In this document: piece by piece, positions 6,369-8,664 of the stretch | Layout of the letters: each line of letters begins with the position of its first letter | Numbering within the stretch: position 1 is the first letter of the stretch | DNA from: Pseudomonadota bacterium | GTDB lineage: Bacteria > Pseudomonadota > Alphaproteobacteria > Rhizobiales > Rhizobiaceae | Length of the DNA: 8,664 nucleotides | NCBI GenBank assembly: GCA_023422735.1 | Contig: JAFAGL010000251.1 | Location: 1 to 8,664, forward strand | Reading direction: 5' to 3' | Made by a program: the position numbers and the translations under genes | The notes under the pieces: generated by a model | The model's database searches: none | Told to the model about the DNA's origin: nothing | The model's input: only the letters and a program-made list of their open reading frames with translations

Positions 6369-8240
6369 TTATTCGGCTGCACGCGATTGCGACGCGGTTG
6401 CCGGAAGCGCTTCTTCCTCGAGAAGGAACCCGCCGGACTGGCGCTGCCAGAGCTGCGCGTAAAGCCCGCCTTTGGCGACGAGCTCATCATGCGTGCCCTG
6501 TTCGAGGACATGGCCGCGATCCATCACGACAAGACGATCCATGGCGGCAATGGTGGACAGGCGGTGAGCGATGGCAATCACCGTCTTGCCTTCCATCAGG
6601 CGATACAGGTTTTCCTGAATCGCGGCCTCGACCTCCGAATCGAGTGCAGAAGTCGCTTCATCGAGGATCAGGATCGGGGCATCCTTGAGCATCACGCGTG
6701 CAATCGCGATACGCTGGCGCTGGCCGCCCGACAGCTTGACGCCGCGGTCGCCGACATGGGCGTCGAGCCCCTTGCGGCCTTGCGCGTCGCTCAGCGTTCC
6801 GATGAAATCCAGCGCTTCCGCACGCCTTGCAGCTTCGAGGATCTCGGCCTCGCCTGCATCCGGACGCCCGTAGACGATGTTCTCACGCACCGAACGATGC
6901 AGCAGGGACGTATCCTGCGTCACCATGCCGATCTGCCCACGCAAAGTGTCCTGCGTGACATTGGCGATGTCCTGCCCGTCGATCACGATGCGTCCGGATT
7001 CGATATCGTAGAAGCGCAACAACAGGTTCACGAGCGTGGATTTGCCCGCGCCCGAGCGACCGACGATGCCGACCTTCTCACCCGGATGGATGGTGAGGTC
7101 CAGATCCTCGATCACGCCCTTCTTGCGACCATAATGGAAGCGGACATTCTCAAAGCGGATTTCGCCATCCGTGACCTTGAGGTTGCTTGCGCCCGGTCTG
7201 TCTTCCACCAGACGCGGCAGCGAGATCGAGGCGATGCCATCGCGCACGGTGCCGATATTCTCGAACAGCGCCGACATTTCCCACATGATCCAATGCGACA
7301 TGGACGACAAGCGCAGCACGAGGCTGATTGCAACCGCGACTGCGCCGACCGTGACGAGATCATCCAGCCACAGCCAGATCGCGGTTGCGCCGACCGTTGC
7401 AAGCAACAGGGCATTGAGCATTTCAAGGAAGCCGAACAGCCCCGTGCCGAGGCGCATGGAGCGGTAAACCGTGTCCATGAAGCCGGACATCGCCTCCCGG
7501 GCATAGCTCGACTCACGACGTGCATGGGAAAACAGCTTGATCGTCTGGATATTCGTGTAGCTGTCGACCACACGCCCGGTCATCGCCGAACGGGCATCCG
7601 CCTGTTTCTCGGAAATCTCGCCGATGCGCGGAATGAAATAGCGCAAAAGCAGGATGTAAAGAACGAGCCAGCCAACGAAGGGAAGAGCCAGCTTCCAATC
7701 GGACATGGCAACCAGAACAAGCGCGCCGATGAAATAAACGACGACATAGTTCAGCACGTCAAACAGCTTGAGCACGCATTCGCGCACAGCAAGCGCCGTC
7801 TGCATGAGTTTGGTCGCAACGCGGCCTGCGAACTCATCCTGATAAAAGCTCATCGACTGCTTGAGCAAATAGCGATGCACCTGCCAGCGAATGCGCATCG
7901 GGTAGTTGCCCATCAGCGTTTGCTGGTTGAGGAGCAGCCGCGTCCAGTCGATGATCGGGTTGATCAGCAGGATCAGAACGGCAATGCCGAACAGCTTCCA
8001 GCCTTCGGTCTGAAGAAAAGTATCCTTGTTTTGATGCGACAGCCAGTCGACGATCTGGCCCATTACGCCGAACAGCCAGACCTCGATCAGGCCAATCAGG
8101 GCTGTGAGCGCTGCCGACATGGCAATGTAGGGCCAGGACCCTTTCGTGTAATGGAGGCAGAAGCCGACCAGCGTCTTTGGCGGTTCCGTGGGTTCCTCGG
8201 CGGGAAAGGGATCGAGGCGAGATTCAAACCAGCGAAACAT
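6369..8240 (-). CDS. ABC half-exporter, fused permease and ATPase (first of a tandem pair)
   Basis: From the ATG at 8240 this is a 623-residue type IV exporter with membrane helices in about 36-58, 82-97, 163-180, 184-203, 268-291 and near 297-320, then a C-terminal ATPase. Motifs are canonical: Walker A GRSGAGKS (394-401), Q-loop Gln442, LSGGQ (503-507), Walker B ILILDE (523-528), SALD (531-534) and His559. It resembles its downstream neighbour throughout: FYQDEFAGRVATK (132-144) matches FYQNDFAGRIATK there, and the tails match near LYAQLWQRQSGGFL. This points to an old tandem duplication. A TTG at 8276 could add 12 mostly hydrophobic residues, but ATG at 8240 gives the expected cytoplasmic N-terminus. 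Its only Shine-Dalgarno-like bases (GCGAG) lie in a stem. The 95-nt gap suggests one transcript for the pair. Confidence 0.93.
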   Translation of the reverse strand: MFRWFESRLDPFPAEEPTEPPKTLVGFCLHYTKGSWPYIAMSAALTALIGLIEVWLFGVMGQIVDWLSHQNKDTFLQTEGWKLFGIAVLILLINPIIDWTRLLLNQQTLMGNYPMRIRWQVHRYLLKQSMSFYQDEFAGRVATKLMQTALAVRECVLKLFDVLNYVVVYFIGALVLVAMSDWKLALPFVGWLVLYILLLRYFIPRIGEISEKQADARSAMTGRVVDSYTNIQTIKLFSHARRESSYAREAMSGFMDTVYRSMRLGTGLFGFLEMLNALLLATVGATAIWLWLDDLVTVGAVAVAISLVLRLSSMSHWIMWEMSALFENIGTVRDGIASISLPRLVEDRPGASNLKVTDGEIRFENVRFHYGRKKGVIEDLDLTIHPGEKVGIVGRSGAGKSTLVNLLLRFYDIESGRIVIDGQDIANVTQDTLRGQIGMVTQDTSLLHRSVRENIVYGRPDAGEAEILEAARRAEALDFIGTLSDAQGRKGLDAHVGDRGVKLSGGQRQRIAIARVMLKDAPILILDEATSALDSEVEAAIQENLYRLMEGKTVIAIAHRLSTIAAMDRLVVMDRGHVLEQGTHDELVAKGGLYAQLWQRQSGGFLLEEEALPATASQSRAAE

Positions 8241-8491
8241 GATCAAACTCGCGAGAAAATTGCCGATCGCGAGCAAGACAGCTCACAAATGCGGAGATGA
8301 ATGGCGGGACACTTACAGATATCCCGATGAAACGAGCAGTCTGCTGCCTTTCCGGAGAGCGGAAGCAGGGAGTTCAGGAACTGACTAGGGAAACAAAACA
8401 TGACGTCGCGAATTCCGGCGGAAACAAAAGGTGCTTCGACGGTGTTCGGGACGTGACTCTGGTAACTTGAAAAGAAGTCGCGAAACCGCCG
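8241..8491 (-). promoter_or_regulatory. Structured 5' region between the leader ORF and the first exporter
   Basis: No gene-like frame is seen in this stretch of about 250 nt. It holds several potential structures on the minus strand. TTCCG (8364-8360) and CGGAA (8354-8350) close a 5-nt loop, extended by CTGC/GCAG with a bulge. AGTTC/GAACT (8371-8382) is a short palindrome. TTTTGTTTCC occurs twice (8429-8420 and 8398-8389), as does TTCGCGAC (8483-8476 and 8412-8405). It is most simply a long 5' untranslated region with possible protein or RNA binding sites. No known riboswitch class was recognised. Confidence 0.5.
8248..8273 (-). promoter_or_regulatory. Stem-loop covering the ribosome binding site of the first exporter gene
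   Basis: On the minus strand CTCGCGA (8273-8267) and TCGCGAG (8254-8248) pair over 7 bp around a 12-nt loop. The GCGAG in the 3' arm is the only Shine-Dalgarno-like run before the ATG at 8240, 7 nt away. Folding would hide it from the ribosome. That the hairpin forms, and that it regulates, are inferences. Confidence 0.5.
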
Positions 8492-8545
8492 TCAGACGTG
8501 CCGTGGGAGAGGAGGGCACATCGCGCAAATCGGGATGAAATTCAT
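8492..8545 (-). CDS. Predicted 17-residue Cys/Pro-rich leader peptide
   Basis: The minus strand encodes MNFIPICAMCPPLPRHV and a TGA. The start is supported by AGAGGAGG (8558-8551) at a spacing of 5 nt, as good as any ribosome binding site in the window. The peptide has a CxxC pair (Cys7, Cys10), a Pro-Pro-Leu-Pro run (11-14) and His16. The Pro-rich end recalls stalling leader peptides such as MgtL of enteric bacteria, but this is an analogy, not homology. It lies 251 nt upstream of the first exporter gene in the same direction. I do not recognise the peptide. It could instead be a chance frame within a small RNA. Confidence 0.5.
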   Translation of the reverse strand: MNFIPICAMCPPLPRHV

Positions 8546-8558
8546 ATTTGCCTCCTCT
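8508..8558 (-). promoter_or_regulatory. Shine-Dalgarno / anti-Shine-Dalgarno pair of the leader ORF
   Basis: On the minus strand AGAGGAGG (8558-8551) is the exact reverse complement of CCTCCTCT (8515-8508), which forms codons 11-12 and most of codon 13 of the leader ORF. The two can close an 8-bp stem whose loop contains the start codon. Such a fold would block initiation until melted or bound, and a ribosome on codons 11-13 would prevent it from forming. Confidence 0.55.
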
Positions 8559-8572
8559 GGTTCGCGTTGAAG

Positions 8573-8609
8573 TGGGTTGCTTCATAACCCAGTTGCGCGA
8601 AAACAACCA
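8573..8609 (-). promoter_or_regulatory. Possible promoter and small hairpin upstream of the leader ORF
   Basis: Minus-strand TGGTTG (8609-8604) and TATGAA (8586-8581) are spaced by 17 nt, a weak fit to a housekeeping promoter. They would place transcription start near 8573, about 28 nt before the leader ATG. A 6-bp inverted repeat (TGGGTT, 8573-8578, and AACCCA, 8586-8591) overlaps the -10-like element and could be an operator. Both calls are tentative. Confidence 0.25.
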
Positions 8610-8664
8610 CCCTTGAGAATCATTTTTCAGGCAATGGCCTTCCCGGAGCAGGCTTTGCCAATGG
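8592..8664. other. Right edge, unassigned
   Basis: Three readings compete at the edge. Two minus-strand frames reach stops at 8627-8629 and 8620-8622, giving short tails such as IGKACSGKAIA or PLAKPAPGRPLPEK that could be the C-terminus of a gene outside the window. On the plus strand an ATG at 8634 opens MAFPEQALPM with only a weak ribosome binding site. There is too little sequence to choose. Confidence 0.2.

Noticed and set aside
6387..8300. Open frame of 637 codons on the plus strand, antisense to the first exporter
   Set aside because: It mirrors the exporter codons almost end to end; the predicted protein has no family features. A frame kept open by codon bias is the simpler explanation.
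8321..8536. 8-nt complementarity between ATCCCGAT in the leader ORF and ATCGGGAT about 200 nt downstream
   Set aside because: One 8-nt match is expected fairly often among all pairs in a region of about 250 nt, and it does not extend, so it carries little weight alone.
8385..8606. 73-codon minus-strand frame spanning the leader region
   Set aside because: It starts at a TTG without a good ribosome binding site, is Arg/Ser rich, and is out of phase with the much better supported 17-codon ORF.
1..8664. CRISPR arrays, insertion sequences, tRNA or rRNA genes
   Set aside because: No regularly spaced repeats, transposase-like frames, terminal inverted repeats or tRNA-like cloverleaf sequences were seen.

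Overview
The window reads as chromosomal DNA of an alphaproteobacterium. The Tat-exported Rieske protein, the separate cytochrome b and c1 genes, the moderately high GC content and the protein sequences suggest Hyphomicrobiales, most like the Brucella/Ochrobactrum group. That placement comes from recognising protein style, not from a database search. Almost everything lies on the minus strand; the one confident plus-strand gene is a GNAT acetyltransferase at the left end.

Layout, left to right. (1) 91-684 (+): a YhbS-like GNAT N-acetyltransferase, convergent with its neighbour. (2) 710-1255 (-): apt, adenine phosphoribosyltransferase. (3) 1281-1306: an intrinsic terminator on the minus strand that closes the pet operon. 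(4) 4115 to 1337 (-): petA-petB-petC, the three catalytic subunits of the cytochrome bc1 complex (Rieske protein, cytochrome b, cytochrome c1), spaced by 22-24 nt and each with its cofactor ligands intact. (5) 4116-4392: a 277-nt pet upstream region. (6) 6273 to 4393 and 8240 to 6369 (-): two tandem paralogous MsbA/MdlB-like ABC half-exporters, both with complete nucleotide-binding motifs, separated by 95 nt that hold two perfect back-to-back stem-loops. (7) 8241-8664: a region of about 420 nt with no large gene, containing a predicted 17-codon leader ORF and a structured 5' region.

Functionally, the bc1 complex passes electrons from quinol to cytochrome c and pumps protons. Apt salvages adenine to AMP. 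The exporter pair probably moves a lipid, drug or glycoconjugate across the inner membrane, but its substrate cannot be read from the sequence.

The least ordinary part is the control region of the exporter pair. A tiny Cys/Pro-rich ORF (MNFIPICAMCPPLPRHV) has a near-ideal Shine-Dalgarno. That Shine-Dalgarno is perfectly complementary over 8 nt to the ORF's own Pro-Pro-Leu codons. About 250 nt downstream, the first exporter's weak ribosome binding site lies inside a stem, and the second exporter's lies beside one. Together these suggest post-transcriptional control of the exporter operon. This is an inference from sequence complementarity and has not been demonstrated.
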